A stretch of 64,000 nt of DNA from R-RK-3 sp031399085 (GCA_031399085.1 JANNOQ010000033.1:1-64000); one strand, 5' to 3'; positions 7,083-16,307 are shown, numbered from the stretch's first letter. The notes: a model not told the origin generated them from the sequence alone. Translations and numbers: made by a program.

Positions 7083-8681
7083 ATGACCAACGGACGCGTG
7101 AATCCGGCGCATACGCTTGAAGATCAAGGCATTACCGGCCTGGCGACCGTGTATTACAACCAGATCGAACCAACCCTGGTTGATATGGCCGTGGCCCGTG
7201 GCGAGGGGCGCCTGGGCAACGGGGGGGCATTCCTGTGCTCGACCGGGCAATTCACCGGCCGGTCGCCGAAAGACAAGTTCGCGGTCCGCACGCCTTCGGT
7301 GGAAAACGCCATATGGTGGGACAACAACGCCCCCATGGATCCCGCGGCGTTCGACCAGCTGCATACCGACATGCTAGCCCACATGCGGGGCCGCGACTAT
7401 TTCGTGCAGGACCTGTACGCGGGCGCCGATCCGGCCCACCGCCTGGATGTGCGCGTGGTGACCGAATTGGCGTGGCACGGGCTCTTCATCCGCCACCTGC
7501 TGCGCCGACCCGCGCGGGACGAGCTGGAAGCCTTCGTTCCCGAATGGACGATCATCAATTGCCCGACCTTCAAGGCCGACCCCGCGCGGCACGGGTGCCG
7601 CACGTCGACCGTGATCGCGATGAACTTCGACGCCAAGCTGATCCTTATTGGCAACACCGCCTACGCGGGCGAGAACAAGAAGTCGGTGTTCACCCTGCTG
7701 AACTATCTGCTGCCGGAACAGGGCGTGATGCCGATGCATTGTTCAGCGAACCACGCGATCGGCGATCCGTCGGAAACGGCGGTGTTCTTCGGGCTTTCGG
7801 GCACCGGCAAGACCACCCTGTCGGCCGCGCCGGACCGCACGCTGATCGGAGACGACGAACACGGCTGGTCGGATCGCGGCACCTTCAATTTCGAGGGCGG
7901 GTGCTATGCCAAGACGATCAACCTGAACGCGGCCGCCGAACCCGACATCTATGCCACCACGCACCGCTTCGGCACGATCGTCGAGAATGTGGTCTACGAT
8001 CCTGAAACGCTGGAAATCGACTTCGACGACGACAGCCTGACCGCGAACACCCGGTGCGCCTATCCGCTGGATTACATCTCCAACGCATCGACCACGGGCC
8101 TTGGCGGGCATCCCAAGCACATCGTGATGCTGACCTGCGACGCCTACGGCGTGCTGCCACCCATCGCGCGGCTGTCGCCCGCGCAGGCGATGTATCACTT
8201 CCTGTCGGGGTTCACGTCCAAAGTGGCGGGCACCGAACGCGGTGTGACGGAACCGACCCCTACCTTCAGCACCTGTTTCGGCGCGCCGTTCATGCCGCGT
8301 CGTCCCGAAGTGTATGGCAAGCTCTTGCAGGCCAAGATCGCACGGCATGATGCTACGTGCTGGCTGGTCAACACCGGCTGGACCGGCGGGGCCTACGGGA
8401 CGGGACGCCGCATGCCGATCAAGGCCACACGCGCCCTGCTGAAGGCCGCGTTGGACGGATCACTGCAAGAGGCCGCGTTCCGGCGCGACGCCAACTTCGG
8501 CTTCGACGTTCCGGTGGCGGTGCCGGGCGTCGATCCGGGCCTGTTGAACCCGCGCGGAACCTGGGCTGATCCTGCGGCCTACGACGCTCAGGCGGCCAAG
8601 CTGGTGGGCATGTTTGCCGACAATTTCGGCCAGTATCTGCCGTTCATCGACGCGGATGTGCGCGCGGCTGCGATTGGCTGA
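7083..8681 (+). CDS. pckA: phosphoenolpyruvate carboxykinase (ATP)
   Basis: Converts oxaloacetate and ATP to phosphoenolpyruvate, CO2 and ADP, the entry step of gluconeogenesis. The 532-aa protein carries the nucleotide-binding loop GLSGTGKTTLS (about 237-247) and the metal-binding segment DDEHGWSD (about 257-264). Upstream in-frame codons exist (ATG 7014), but GAAGGGAG sits just before the ATG at 7083 and the resulting length matches the family. It ends at a strong hairpin shared with the convergent TauE/SafE gene. Confidence 0.97.
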   Translation: MTNGRVNPAHTLEDQGITGLATVYYNQIEPTLVDMAVARGEGRLGNGGAFLCSTGQFTGRSPKDKFAVRTPSVENAIWWDNNAPMDPAAFDQLHTDMLAHMRGRDYFVQDLYAGADPAHRLDVRVVTELAWHGLFIRHLLRRPARDELEAFVPEWTIINCPTFKADPARHGCRTSTVIAMNFDAKLILIGNTAYAGENKKSVFTLLNYLLPEQGVMPMHCSANHAIGDPSETAVFFGLSGTGKTTLSAAPDRTLIGDDEHGWSDRGTFNFEGGCYAKTINLNAAAEPDIYATTHRFGTIVENVVYDPETLEIDFDDDSLTANTRCAYPLDYISNASTTGLGGHPKHIVMLTCDAYGVLPPIARLSPAQAMYHFLSGFTSKVAGTERGVTEPTPTFSTCFGAPFMPRRPEVYGKLLQAKIARHDATCWLVNTGWTGGAYGTGRRMPIKATRALLKAALDGSLQEAAFRRDANFGFDVPVAVPGVDPGLLNPRGTWADPAAYDAQAAKLVGMFADNFGQYLPFIDADVRAAAIG

Positions 8682-8700
8682 AACGCCCGAACCGGGGCAA

Positions 8701-8736
8701 GGCTAGGGGGTCGCCGGCGTGGCGACCCCGCTAGCC
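8701..8736. terminator. hairpin between convergent pckA and TauE/SafE genes
   Basis: GGCTAG-GGGGTCGCC pairs with GGCGACCCC-G-CTAGCC around a GGCGT loop, about 15 bp of stem with one bulged base. There is no T run, so it may stabilise 3' ends or act with Rho. The right arm includes the stop codon of the leftward gene. Confidence 0.6.
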
Positions 8737-9501
8737 CATGGCCGCCTGCCGCACCAGATTGAGCCCGCTGACCGCCAGCAGGATCTGCGTCCACCAGCGG
8801 AACCGGGCCTGGTCCAGCCGGTCTTGCAGCCGGATGCCCAGCGTCTGCCCGATCACGGCCGGAACCACCAGCACCGCCGAAAATAGCAGCAACGGACCGG
8901 TCAGCAGACCAGTTTGCAAATGGGCCCCCAACAGCACGATCGCACCCAGCAGAAAGATCACGCCCTGCGCCCGGATCGCCTCTGCCTTTTCCACCCGCAC
9001 CGACAGCAGATAGACCAACAGCGGCGGCCCCCAGATCCCGGCGATCCCGCCGTAAAGTCCGCCGATCACCCCAAGCGCCCACTCCGCGCGCGTGCGGTGT
9101 TCCAGACGCAGCGCAAGGCTGCGTCCCGACAGCTGCAACACGGCGAACGCGGTGATCGGCAGGCCCAGAAGCAACAGGAAGGCCACCTGCGGGATTGCGG
9201 TGGCAAACTGCGCCGACACGACCAGCATGACCAGCGTGGCAATCAGAAACCGCCGATACGTGCGGGCGCTGGCGACCGCGGCCGGCACGCCCTGCCGGAA
9301 CGCCTGACTGATGTTCGTGATGACCGTCGGCAGGATCAGCCCCGCCAGCGCCTGTGACGGCGTCAGGAAGGACGAGAATGCCGAGATCATGATCAGCGGC
9401 ATCGCAAACCCGACCGCCCCCTTCACAAAGCCCGCGAGGCCGGTGATGGCAACCGCGGCGATCAGCGCGGCCAGCGTCATGTCATCGGGCGGAAACGGCA
9501 T
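8731..9501 (-). CDS. TauE/SafE family sulfite/anion exporter-like permease
   Basis: Integral membrane protein of the TauE/SafE (DUF81) family, whose members export sulfite, sulfoacetate or related C1/C2 sulfur compounds. With the ATG at 9501 it is 256 aa. It begins AALIAAVAITGLAGFVKGAVGF, with the family glycine-rich first repeat and a second repeat near IGGLYGGIAGIWGPPL, and is hydrophobic throughout with about eight segments. Another ATG at 9480 is equally possible; neither has a strong ribosome site. No sulfur genes are adjacent, so the substrate is unknown. Confidence 0.8.
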   Translation of the reverse strand: MPFPPDDMTLAALIAAVAITGLAGFVKGAVGFAMPLIMISAFSSFLTPSQALAGLILPTVITNISQAFRQGVPAAVASARTYRRFLIATLVMLVVSAQFATAIPQVAFLLLLGLPITAFAVLQLSGRSLALRLEHRTRAEWALGVIGGLYGGIAGIWGPPLLVYLLSVRVEKAEAIRAQGVIFLLGAIVLLGAHLQTGLLTGPLLLFSAVLVVPAVIGQTLGIRLQDRLDQARFRWWTQILLAVSGLNLVRQAAMG

Positions 9502-9591
9502 GCCGCTGCTGTAGCGGGAATGTACGGGCTTCGCATCCTGAATTTGTCTGCGACATTTTAGATCTCGCACCGGCGCTATGGCGAAATGTTA

Positions 9592-9609
9592 TTGCGCTGC
9601 AACTGCGAA
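9592..9609. promoter_or_regulatory. TTGCGCT / TGCGAA element upstream of the mcd-like gene
   Basis: TTGCGCTGCAACTGCGAA lies 39-56 bp before the dehydrogenase start. It resembles TTGCGCTAACCTGCGAA in the pckA promoter region (6901-6917). Both gene products serve growth on acetate or C2 units, so a common regulator is plausible. This is pattern comparison only. Confidence 0.3.
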
Positions 9610-9647
9610 GGCGATATCTGATCATACGAGTTTGAAGGGAGCCGGCG

Positions 9648-11312
9648 ATGGCGCATGATGGACAATTGGTGACGGATACCGTCGTTCTGGCCGACCTGCA
9701 CCGTCTGACGGCCGAGGCGCTTCCCGAGGTTGAGGCGCTGTTTGCGAACGCCCGCGACGGGTTGCGCGCTGCGGTAACCGTGGCCGGCAAGGTGCAGGCA
9801 CAGGCGCTCGAGACGCAGCAGTTTCGGGCCCATGCGTTGGCGTGGCTAGCTACCTATACCGAATCGCTGCGCCAAATGCAGGCCTGGGCCGACCGCCTGC
9901 GCACCGACGGCACCTTTTCCGAGATGGAGGCGCTGCTGTTGCAGATCGCCTTTGGCGAATACTTGGCGCAGATCGCGGGCGGCATCGCGATGAGTCAGGG
10001 TGAAGTGGCCCGCCTGTCGGATCTGGGCGTGACCTGGGCGCCCGGGGCAGCGGCGCAGGCGCTGATGACCGATGGGAACACGCCCGCCGTCCGCGACCGG
10101 CTGGTGGCATTGATGCAGGACAACCACGGACGCGCGACCTTTGGTGCCACCGGACTCGACGATGAACTCGAGATGATCCGCGACCAATTCCGCCGCTTTT
10201 CCGACGAACAGGTGGCGCCCCATGCGCACGGTTGGCACCTGCGCGACGACCTGATCCCGATGGAGATCATTCAGGCGCTGGCCGACATGGGCGTGTTCGG
10301 GCTGACGATCCCCGAAGAATTCGGCGGTCTGGGCCTGTCGAAAGCCTCGATGGTGGTCGTGTCCGAAGAATTGTCGCGCGGCTATATCGGTGTGGGGTCG
10401 CTGGCGACGCGGACCGAGATCGCGGCGGAACTGATCTTGTGCGGGGGCACGCCCGAGCAGAAGGCAAACTGGCTGCCGCGTCTGGCGTCGGGTGAAACGC
10501 TGCCGACGGCCGTGTTCACCGAACCGAACACCGGTTCCGATCTTGGCAGTCTGCGGACGCGGGCTGTGCAGGTGGGTGAGGATTGGCAGATCACCGGCAA
10601 CAAGACCTGGATCACCCACGCGGCGCGGACCCATGTGATGACCTTGCTCGCCCGGACCGACCCTGCGACGACCGACTATCGGGGCCTGTCGATGTTTCTG
10701 GCCGAAAAGCAGCCCGGCACGGATGCCGATCCCTTCCCCACGCACGGAATGACCGGGGGCGAGATCGAGGTGCTGGGCTATCGCGGCATGAAGGAATACG
10801 AGCTCGCGTTCGACGGGTTTGTGGTGAGGGGCGAAAACCTGCTGGGCGGGGTGACCGGACAGGGTTTCAAGCAACTGATGCAGACCTTCGAATCCGCCCG
10901 CATCCAGACGGCCGCGCGTGCCGTGGGCGTAGCACAGAACGCGCTGGAGGTCGGCATGCAATACGCGATCGACCGCAAGCAGTTCGGCAAGTCGCTGATC
11001 GCGTTTCCCCGCGTCGCAGGCAAGCTCGCCATGATGGCGGTCGAGATCATGGTGGCCCGCCAGCTGACCTATTTCAGCGCTTGGCAGAAGGATCACGACA
11101 AGCGCTGCGACCTTGAGGCGGGCATGGCCAAGCTGCTGGGCGCGCGGGTCGCCTGGTCGTGTGCCGACAACGCGTTGCAGATCCACGGTGGCAACGGTTT
11201 CGCGCTGGAATATCAGATCAGTCGCATCTTGTGCGATGCGCGCATCCTGAACATCTTCGAAGGCGCTGCAGAAATTCAGGCGCAGGTGATTGCGCGACGC
11301 CTGCTGGATTAG
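9648..11312 (+). CDS. mcd: acyl-CoA dehydrogenase, probably (2S)-methylsuccinyl-CoA dehydrogenase
   Basis: FAD-dependent dehydrogenase. The 554-aa length comes from an N-terminal helical extension of about 150 residues before the usual dehydrogenase core. That feature marks methylsuccinyl-CoA dehydrogenase of the ethylmalonyl-CoA pathway, which oxidises methylsuccinyl-CoA to mesaconyl-CoA. The core has TIPEEFGGLGLS, VFTEPNTGSDLGSL, GNKTWITHAAR and QIHGGNGFALEYQISRIL. As I recall, mcd lies beside pckA in Rhodobacter, which fits. AGGGAGCC precedes the ATG. An ordinary isovaleryl- or butyryl-CoA dehydrogenase is less likely because of the extension. Confidence 0.82.
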   Translation: MAHDGQLVTDTVVLADLHRLTAEALPEVEALFANARDGLRAAVTVAGKVQAQALETQQFRAHALAWLATYTESLRQMQAWADRLRTDGTFSEMEALLLQIAFGEYLAQIAGGIAMSQGEVARLSDLGVTWAPGAAAQALMTDGNTPAVRDRLVALMQDNHGRATFGATGLDDELEMIRDQFRRFSDEQVAPHAHGWHLRDDLIPMEIIQALADMGVFGLTIPEEFGGLGLSKASMVVVSEELSRGYIGVGSLATRTEIAAELILCGGTPEQKANWLPRLASGETLPTAVFTEPNTGSDLGSLRTRAVQVGEDWQITGNKTWITHAARTHVMTLLARTDPATTDYRGLSMFLAEKQPGTDADPFPTHGMTGGEIEVLGYRGMKEYELAFDGFVVRGENLLGGVTGQGFKQLMQTFESARIQTAARAVGVAQNALEVGMQYAIDRKQFGKSLIAFPRVAGKLAMMAVEIMVARQLTYFSAWQKDHDKRCDLEAGMAKLLGARVAWSCADNALQIHGGNGFALEYQISRILCDARILNIFEGAAEIQAQVIARRLLD

Positions 11313-11363
11313 CCGCGAATAGCCATGGTTGCATAATTAGCTGTTGGCGGCTATTCTTGGCCG

Positions 11364-12467
11364 ATGGCGCAGGAACGATGGCATTTTCCCAGGCTCGATT
11401 TCGCCCGTCAGACGCTGGCGGCGCTGACGTCCGGGCCATTGGTAGCCATGAGTTTGTTTGGCGCGCGCCGAACCGGCAAGACCGAATTCCTGCGCCGCGA
11501 CCTCGCCGTGGCGGCAGAGCAGGCCGGGCACCGGGTCGTCTATGCCTCGTTCTGGCAAAACCCCGCGGCACCCTTGCCGGTGCTGCTGTACGAATGTGAC
11601 AGGGCTTTGCAGGCGCGGGCAAGTCTGTCGGCCTGGGTCGCCAGCTTGCCGGTAAAAGCCAGACTGGGCCTTGGCGGGACCGGCATTGAGGTCGATTTTT
11701 CGGCACGGGGCAAAGCCTTGCCCGACGATCAGGTGATGCTGCTGGACGCCTATCTCGACCGTCTGGCCCGGCTCGGGCGGCCGACGCTGCTGTTGCTGGA
11801 CGAGGTGCAGGAATTGGCCAGCTATGCGCAGGGGCCGCTGATCATGGCGGCCTTGCGCACCGGGCTCGACAAGCATCGCGCGGGTATACGGACGGTCTTT
11901 ACCGGATCGTCGCAGCTTGGCCTCAACAAGGTGTTTTCGGCGCGCGAGGCACCCTTCTATCGCTTTGCCACGCCGCTGAGCCTGCCCCCGCTTGGCACCG
12001 ATTTCGTAGACCACCAGCGAGCCGCCTTCCGCGCCACCTATCGGCGCAAGTTGACACGGACAGCGGCCCTGCATGCGTTCGACCGCTTCCAAGCAAATCC
12101 CTTCATCTTTCAGCAATGGTTGATTGCCCTGGGCATGAATGCCGCCCTGACCGACTCCGACACCGAAGCGCTGGTGTTGCGCAACCTGGCGGCCGAATTC
12201 GATTTTGCGGGGGTCTGGCTGGGCCTGTCGCGCGAACAGCGGGCGGTGGCGCGGCTGTTGGCCGAACGGGCGCAGGGACTGTTCGGCAGCGCGGTGGAAC
12301 AGCGCCTGATCGCCCTGATCGGGTCTGCCCCGGCGGCGTCGGTGCGCCAATCGGCGGTTCGGCTGCTGACCCGGCAAGGCCGTGCGGACCAGTTCGACAA
12401 GGAATGGCGGCTCGCCGATCCGCTGTTCGAGGCTTGGGTGCTGCAGCGCCCGGTCGAGGAATTCTAG
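11364..12467 (+). CDS. AAA-type ATP-binding protein of unknown role
   Basis: A 367-aa P-loop ATPase resembling the archaeal/bacterial ATPase family often found as orphan genes. Walker A is LFGARRTGKTEFL (about residues 31-43) and Walker B is PTLLLLDEVQELA. GSSQLGLNKVF fits a sensor-1 region, and the C-terminal third looks helical and winged-helix-like (AASVRQSAVRLLTRQGRAD). No nuclease, toxin or partner gene adjoins it; it lies alone between mcd and a convergent MFS gene. No ribosome site is obvious. Function is unknown; DNA-related or chaperone roles are both possible. Confidence 0.65.
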   Translation: MAQERWHFPRLDFARQTLAALTSGPLVAMSLFGARRTGKTEFLRRDLAVAAEQAGHRVVYASFWQNPAAPLPVLLYECDRALQARASLSAWVASLPVKARLGLGGTGIEVDFSARGKALPDDQVMLLDAYLDRLARLGRPTLLLLDEVQELASYAQGPLIMAALRTGLDKHRAGIRTVFTGSSQLGLNKVFSAREAPFYRFATPLSLPPLGTDFVDHQRAAFRATYRRKLTRTAALHAFDRFQANPFIFQQWLIALGMNAALTDSDTEALVLRNLAAEFDFAGVWLGLSREQRAVARLLAERAQGLFGSAVEQRLIALIGSAPAASVRQSAVRLLTRQGRADQFDKEWRLADPLFEAWVLQRPVEEF

Positions 12468-12480
12468 CCAGCTTTAGCCA

Positions 12481-13701
12481 TCAGTGGCCAACCGCCGCAA
12501 CCGCCTTTGGCCGCCCGAGGCGCGGATGCAGCTGCCCGGCGATCGCCCACGCCGCCCCCAGCCCCAGCCCGACCGCGGCAAAGATGCCGGGCAGCGGCGC
12601 GACCAGCAGCACGAGATAGGCAGCCCCCGGCGTCAGGATCCCCGACACGTCGCGAAAGCTCGAATAGACCGCCGACATTTCCGTGCGCTCCGACGGTTTC
12701 ACTGCCATCAGGAACGGCAAGCCACCAACCACGTCCAGCAGCACCAGAAAGACCGACGCCGCCATGCACAACCCGACCGTCACCCACGCCACCGGCGACG
12801 CCAGCGCCGCCGCAAAGAACAGCACCGCCCCCAACCCGAACCCCAGCCGCACCGACAGGCGCACCGAACTGCGCCGGACCCGCGCGAGCATGAAAGGTGC
12901 CGCAAAAAGCAGAAGGTTGGTGATCGACAGCGCGGTGCCGCCCAAATGCTTGCCCAGACCCGCCTCGACGCAGAAGATCGGCAGGTACACCACATAGACC
13001 CACCACCCGCAGCTGCGCATCACCGCAAAAATCCACCCCGCAATCAACCGGGGCTGCGCGGCAAAGCGGCCCAGATAGGCCAGCGGATTCAACGCCGGGC
13101 CGCGCGCCTTTGCGATCGCCTTGCCATTGCCCAGACGCAACCACCAGAACACTGCCAGCAGCGTCGCGGCACAACCGCCCGCCAGCAGAAACGGCGCTGG
13201 CGGCCAAAGCGCGTAAAGCCACACGCCGAGCAAGGGCCCGATGGCCCAGGATGCCGCGGCATAGAACATCTGCGTCGATTGGCTGCGCCCAAGATCGCCG
13301 CGCGCAACATAATCCATCACATAGGCGTTGAGGCAGATGAACAGCGTGACCGCCGCCATGGCGTTGCACATGACCGACAGCAGAACCGTCACGGGGCTGC
13401 CGACAATCGCGAGCGTCATTCCGGTCAGATACAAAACGCAGCCGATGCTGTACATCCAGCGGCGCGGGACGTGTCCGGTGGCCCAGGGCACCATCAGACC
13501 CCAGATCAGCGCGACGATCCCGGCCGCAAAGTAGGCCTGCGACGTGACCTCGGCACTGCCCATGGTCTCGTAAACCACCAACGGCATCGCCGAAATCAGC
13601 GTCCCACGCACCGCGGCATCGAGGCCAGCCAGCACGGCAAAGCTGCGCAGACCCGGCGCGGGAACTTGCTTGAGGTCGGCTGGGGGGTGGTGCAGGGCCA
13701 T
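12481..13701 (-). CDS. MFS transporter
   Basis: Polytopic major facilitator superfamily protein of 406 aa with about twelve hydrophobic segments, starting at the ATG at 13701 (MALHHPPADLKQVPA) with GGAAAG upstream. A longer frame to 13770 adds a basic, non-hydrophobic leader and is not preferred. The loop GHVPRRWMYSIG matches the cytoplasmic loop between helices 2 and 3. The substrate is not evident. It converges on the ATPase gene with a 13-bp gap. Confidence 0.8.
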   Translation of the reverse strand: MALHHPPADLKQVPAPGLRSFAVLAGLDAAVRGTLISAMPLVVYETMGSAEVTSQAYFAAGIVALIWGLMVPWATGHVPRRWMYSIGCVLYLTGMTLAIVGSPVTVLLSVMCNAMAAVTLFICLNAYVMDYVARGDLGRSQSTQMFYAAASWAIGPLLGVWLYALWPPAPFLLAGGCAATLLAVFWWLRLGNGKAIAKARGPALNPLAYLGRFAAQPRLIAGWIFAVMRSCGWWVYVVYLPIFCVEAGLGKHLGGTALSITNLLLFAAPFMLARVRRSSVRLSVRLGFGLGAVLFFAAALASPVAWVTVGLCMAASVFLVLLDVVGGLPFLMAVKPSERTEMSAVYSSFRDVSGILTPGAAYLVLLVAPLPGIFAAVGLGLGAAWAIAGQLHPRLGRPKAVAAVGH

Positions 13702-13880
13702 GGTTTCTTTCCGCTGATCCCTTCGGTGCCGCGTTTGCGCGCGATGCGTCTGCACCGCCTGCGACATCACGTGTCGTTTTGGTCGGCGGCCAGACCGGAA
13801 GCCGACCCATCGGCCAATCCGCGCCGGGCTTGCCAGTCGCCGGGCGCAGCGCCATGATGTGCGGCCAAAGGAGACATCGG

Positions 13881-14336
13881 ATGCGCAAGTTCATGGTCGT
13901 GCTGGATGACACGCGCGAGTGCCTCAACGCGATGCGGTTTGCCGCGCTGCGGGCGGCGCATACCGGCGGCGGCGTGTTGATCCTGTCGGTGATCCCGCCC
14001 GAAGAGTATCAGCACTGGATGGGCGTGGCCGACCTGATGCGGGCCGAGGCCCGCGAACGGATCGAGGCGCATTTCGGCGTTTTCGCGAAGTGGATGCGCG
14101 AAAAGCTGGGCGTTGACCCCGAACTCGTGATCCGCGAAGGCGATCCGGTGGCCGAGATCCTGGCCCAGGTCAACGAGGACCCGGCGATCGGCATTCTGGT
14201 GCTGGGGGCCAACCACGAAAAGTCGGGCCCCGGCCCGCTGGTCACCCAGATGACCCGTAACTCTGGCAATCTGCCAATCCCGATCACCATCGTCCCCGGC
14301 GACATGAGCAAGGAACGGCTCGAGGCGATCACCTGA
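13881..14336 (+). CDS. universal stress protein (UspA family)
   Basis: A 151-aa UspA-fold nucleotide-binding protein. It opens MRKFMVVLDDTRECLNAM and contains EGDPVAEILAQV. The ATP-loop region reads LVLGANHEKSGPGPLVTQM, close to the G-2x-G-9x-G(S/T) pattern, followed by PIPITIVPGDMS. AAAGGAGAC precedes the ATG at 13881; longer upstream frames lack a site. Members aid survival under stress or energy limitation. It precedes a small gene and nfuA but is separated by 122 bp. Confidence 0.85.
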   Translation: MRKFMVVLDDTRECLNAMRFAALRAAHTGGGVLILSVIPPEEYQHWMGVADLMRAEARERIEAHFGVFAKWMREKLGVDPELVIREGDPVAEILAQVNEDPAIGILVLGANHEKSGPGPLVTQMTRNSGNLPIPITIVPGDMSKERLEAIT

Positions 14337-14458
14337 CCGGACCATTGCGGTGGGGGGGCAAGCCATGCGTCTGACACATGGCGCCTATTCCGCCTTGTCG
14401 CTGTCTGCTGCGCAGCATTCATCCCATATCAGGCTGGTAAGAAAAAAGGAAAAAGACG

Positions 14459-14614
14459 ATGGCCTACGCTTCCGCCCACCCGTTTGTTGCCGACGATCCG
14501 TTGGCCTACTTCGCCGCCCTGACGATGCAGAAGACCCCGACCGTCCGCCTCGCGTCGCTGGCGCCGGCAGACCGCGCTCTGGACCTTATGTACGGCTACT
14601 ACTCAGCCGAGTGA
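14459..14614 (+). CDS. small protein, 51 aa, conserved-looking, unknown function
   Basis: A short gene reading MAYASAHPFVADDPLAYFAA and ending DLMYGYYSAE. It has an A-rich leader unusual for this GC-rich DNA, with AAGGA about 9 nt before the ATG, and codon use like its neighbours. It lies between the universal stress gene and nfuA. I recall similar small proteins in this position in Rhodobacteraceae, but have no function for it. No membrane segment or signal peptide is visible; the C-terminus is rich in aromatic residues. Confidence 0.6.
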   Translation: MAYASAHPFVADDPLAYFAALTMQKTPTVRLASLAPADRALDLMYGYYSAE

Positions 14615-14698
14615 GCACCGCACCGGTTTGGAACCATTCCAAACTTGACTTCGCGCAGGGTCGCGCGCATACCCAAGTGGAATAGTCGGAGATACCCC

Positions 14699-15262
14699 AT
14701 GTTCATCCAGACCGAATCCACTCCCAATCCGGCGACGCTCAAGTTCCTGCCCGGCCAGACCGTGCTGGAACTGGGCACGGCGGACTTTCCCAGCGTCGAT
14801 GCGGCTGAAAAGTCTCCCTTGGCCAGGCGCATCTTTGCGGCGGGTGGCGTGACCGGAGTGTTCATGGGCAACGATTTCGTCACCGTGACCAAAGCCGAAA
14901 CGGTGGAGTGGCAGCACATCAAGCCCGCCATCCTGGGCGCCATCATGGAGCATTTCCAGTCTGGTGCGGCCGTGATGGAAGGCGATGCGACCGCTGCGGG
15001 TGGCCATGCGGAACACAGTGGCGAGGATGGCGATGTCGTGCGCCAGATCAAAGAGTTGCTCGATACGCGCGTCCGACCTGCCGTGGCGCAGGATGGCGGC
15101 GACATCACGTTTCATGGCTTTGACCGGGGCGTCGTGTATCTGCACATGCAGGGCGCCTGCGCGGGCTGCCCGTCTTCGACCCTGACGCTGAAGATGGGCA
15201 TCGAAAACCTGTTGCGCCACTATATTCCCGAGGTTTTGGAAGTTCGCCCCGTCGCCGCCTGA
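14699..15262 (+). CDS. nfuA: Fe-S cluster scaffold/carrier NfuA (NifU family)
   Basis: Carries and delivers [4Fe-4S] clusters to apo-enzymes. The 187-aa protein has the N-terminal Nfu domain (MFIQTESTPNPATLKFLPG) and a C-terminal NifU domain with the cluster-binding CxxC in QGACAGCPSSTLTLKMG. RPAVAQDGGDITF is the conserved start of the second domain. GGAGAT precedes the ATG at 14699, giving the standard length. It is followed closely by tsaB and rimI, a common alphaproteobacterial order. Confidence 0.95.
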   Translation: MFIQTESTPNPATLKFLPGQTVLELGTADFPSVDAAEKSPLARRIFAAGGVTGVFMGNDFVTVTKAETVEWQHIKPAILGAIMEHFQSGAAVMEGDATAAGGHAEHSGEDGDVVRQIKELLDTRVRPAVAQDGGDITFHGFDRGVVYLHMQGACAGCPSSTLTLKMGIENLLRHYIPEVLEVRPVAA

Positions 15263-15273
15263 GGTGCCTGCGC

Positions 15274-15879
15274 GTGCCACCGGATCTGGTGTTTCTGGCT
15301 TTTGACACGTCGGCGGCGCATTGCGCCGCCGCTTTGCTGTTTGACGGTCAGTGCCGCGGCTCGGTGGCCGAGCCAATGGCCAAAGGCCAGGCCGAACGTC
15401 TTTTGCCGATGATCGAAGACTTGATGGCAACGCAAGGCATCGTCTTCGCGGATCTGGCGGGCCTTTGCGTCGGCACCGGGCCGGGCAATTTCACCGGCAT
15501 CCGCATCGCTGTGTCGCTGGCCCGCGGGTTGTCGCTGGGGCTGAACCGACCGGCGATCGGGGTGACCGCGTTCGAGGCGACGAGCGGGGCGGGCGGTCTG
15601 AACGCGCCGCATTGGGCCGTCATCGACGCGCCGCGCGGCCTACTCTACGCACAACGCTTTGGCGCGGGGATTACCGTGCCGCAGATCCGCGATGCGGGGG
15701 CAAACTTCGATGCGCCGGTGGTGCGATTTGCCGACCTCGCACCCGATCGGATCGCGCTGGCTGTGGGCGAGGTGGGCTGGCTGAAATCATCCACGCCACA
15801 GCCGCGCCCGGCCCCGTTCTACTTGCGCGGCGCCGATGCCGCACCGCCGTCGGATCCGCCTCCGGTTATCCTGCCGTGA
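15274..15879 (+). CDS. tsaB: tRNA threonylcarbamoyladenosine biosynthesis protein TsaB
   Basis: Partner of TsaD and TsaE in making the t6A modification at position 37 of ANN-decoding tRNAs. The 201-aa protein has the actin-like ATPase fold signature FLAFDTSAAHCAAALL near the N-terminus and LCVGTGPGNFTGIRIAVSLA about residue 65-85. The start is GTG at 15274, with GAGG 8-12 nt upstream, overlapping the end of nfuA. Its stop overlaps the rimI GTG as GTGA, so the pair is translationally coupled. Confidence 0.92.
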   Translation: MPPDLVFLAFDTSAAHCAAALLFDGQCRGSVAEPMAKGQAERLLPMIEDLMATQGIVFADLAGLCVGTGPGNFTGIRIAVSLARGLSLGLNRPAIGVTAFEATSGAGGLNAPHWAVIDAPRGLLYAQRFGAGITVPQIRDAGANFDAPVVRFADLAPDRIALAVGEVGWLKSSTPQPRPAPFYLRGADAAPPSDPPPVILP

Positions 15880-16286
15880 CGCCCGACCGCATGGCTGCCC
15901 TGCACGCTGCTAGCTTTACTGCGCCACGGCCGTGGTCCGCCCCCGAATTTGCCGACCTGCTGGCCAGCCCGCACGTGTTTGCCTGCGCCGAATCAGCGGG
16001 CTTCATTCTGGGGCGGGTGGTGGTGGACGAGGCCGAAGTGCTGACGCTGGCCGTCGACCCTGCCGCCCGCAGACAGGGTTTGGGGCGACGGCTCGTCGCC
16101 GCGTTTCTCGACGCCGCGCGCGCGCGCCAGGCCACGCGGGCGTTTCTGGAGGTGGCCGCCGACAACGACGCTGCGCTTGCACTGTATTTGCAGGCGGGAT
16201 TTGCGATTTGCGGGCGCCGAACCGGCTATTATGCGCTGAAATCGGCACCGGCTGTGGACGCGCTGGTCATGGAGCGGGCAGTGTGA
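15876..16286 (+). CDS. rimI: GNAT acetyltransferase, RimI-like
   Basis: N-acetyltransferase of 136 aa, probably the ribosomal protein S18 alanine acetyltransferase, because rimI commonly follows tsaB. The acetyl-CoA-binding segment is AVDPAARRQGLGRRLVAAFL (Q/RxxGxG/A type), followed by FLEVAADNDAALALYLQAGF and the RRTGYY ending typical of RimI. The start is GTG at 15876 overlapping the tsaB stop; an ATG at 15891 is the alternative. Confidence 0.87.
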   Translation: MTPDRMAALHAASFTAPRPWSAPEFADLLASPHVFACAESAGFILGRVVVDEAEVLTLAVDPAARRQGLGRRLVAAFLDAARARQATRAFLEVAADNDAALALYLQAGFAICGRRTGYYALKSAPAVDALVMERAV

Positions 16287-16307
16287 CGCAAGGTGATCTG
16301 CCGATTA

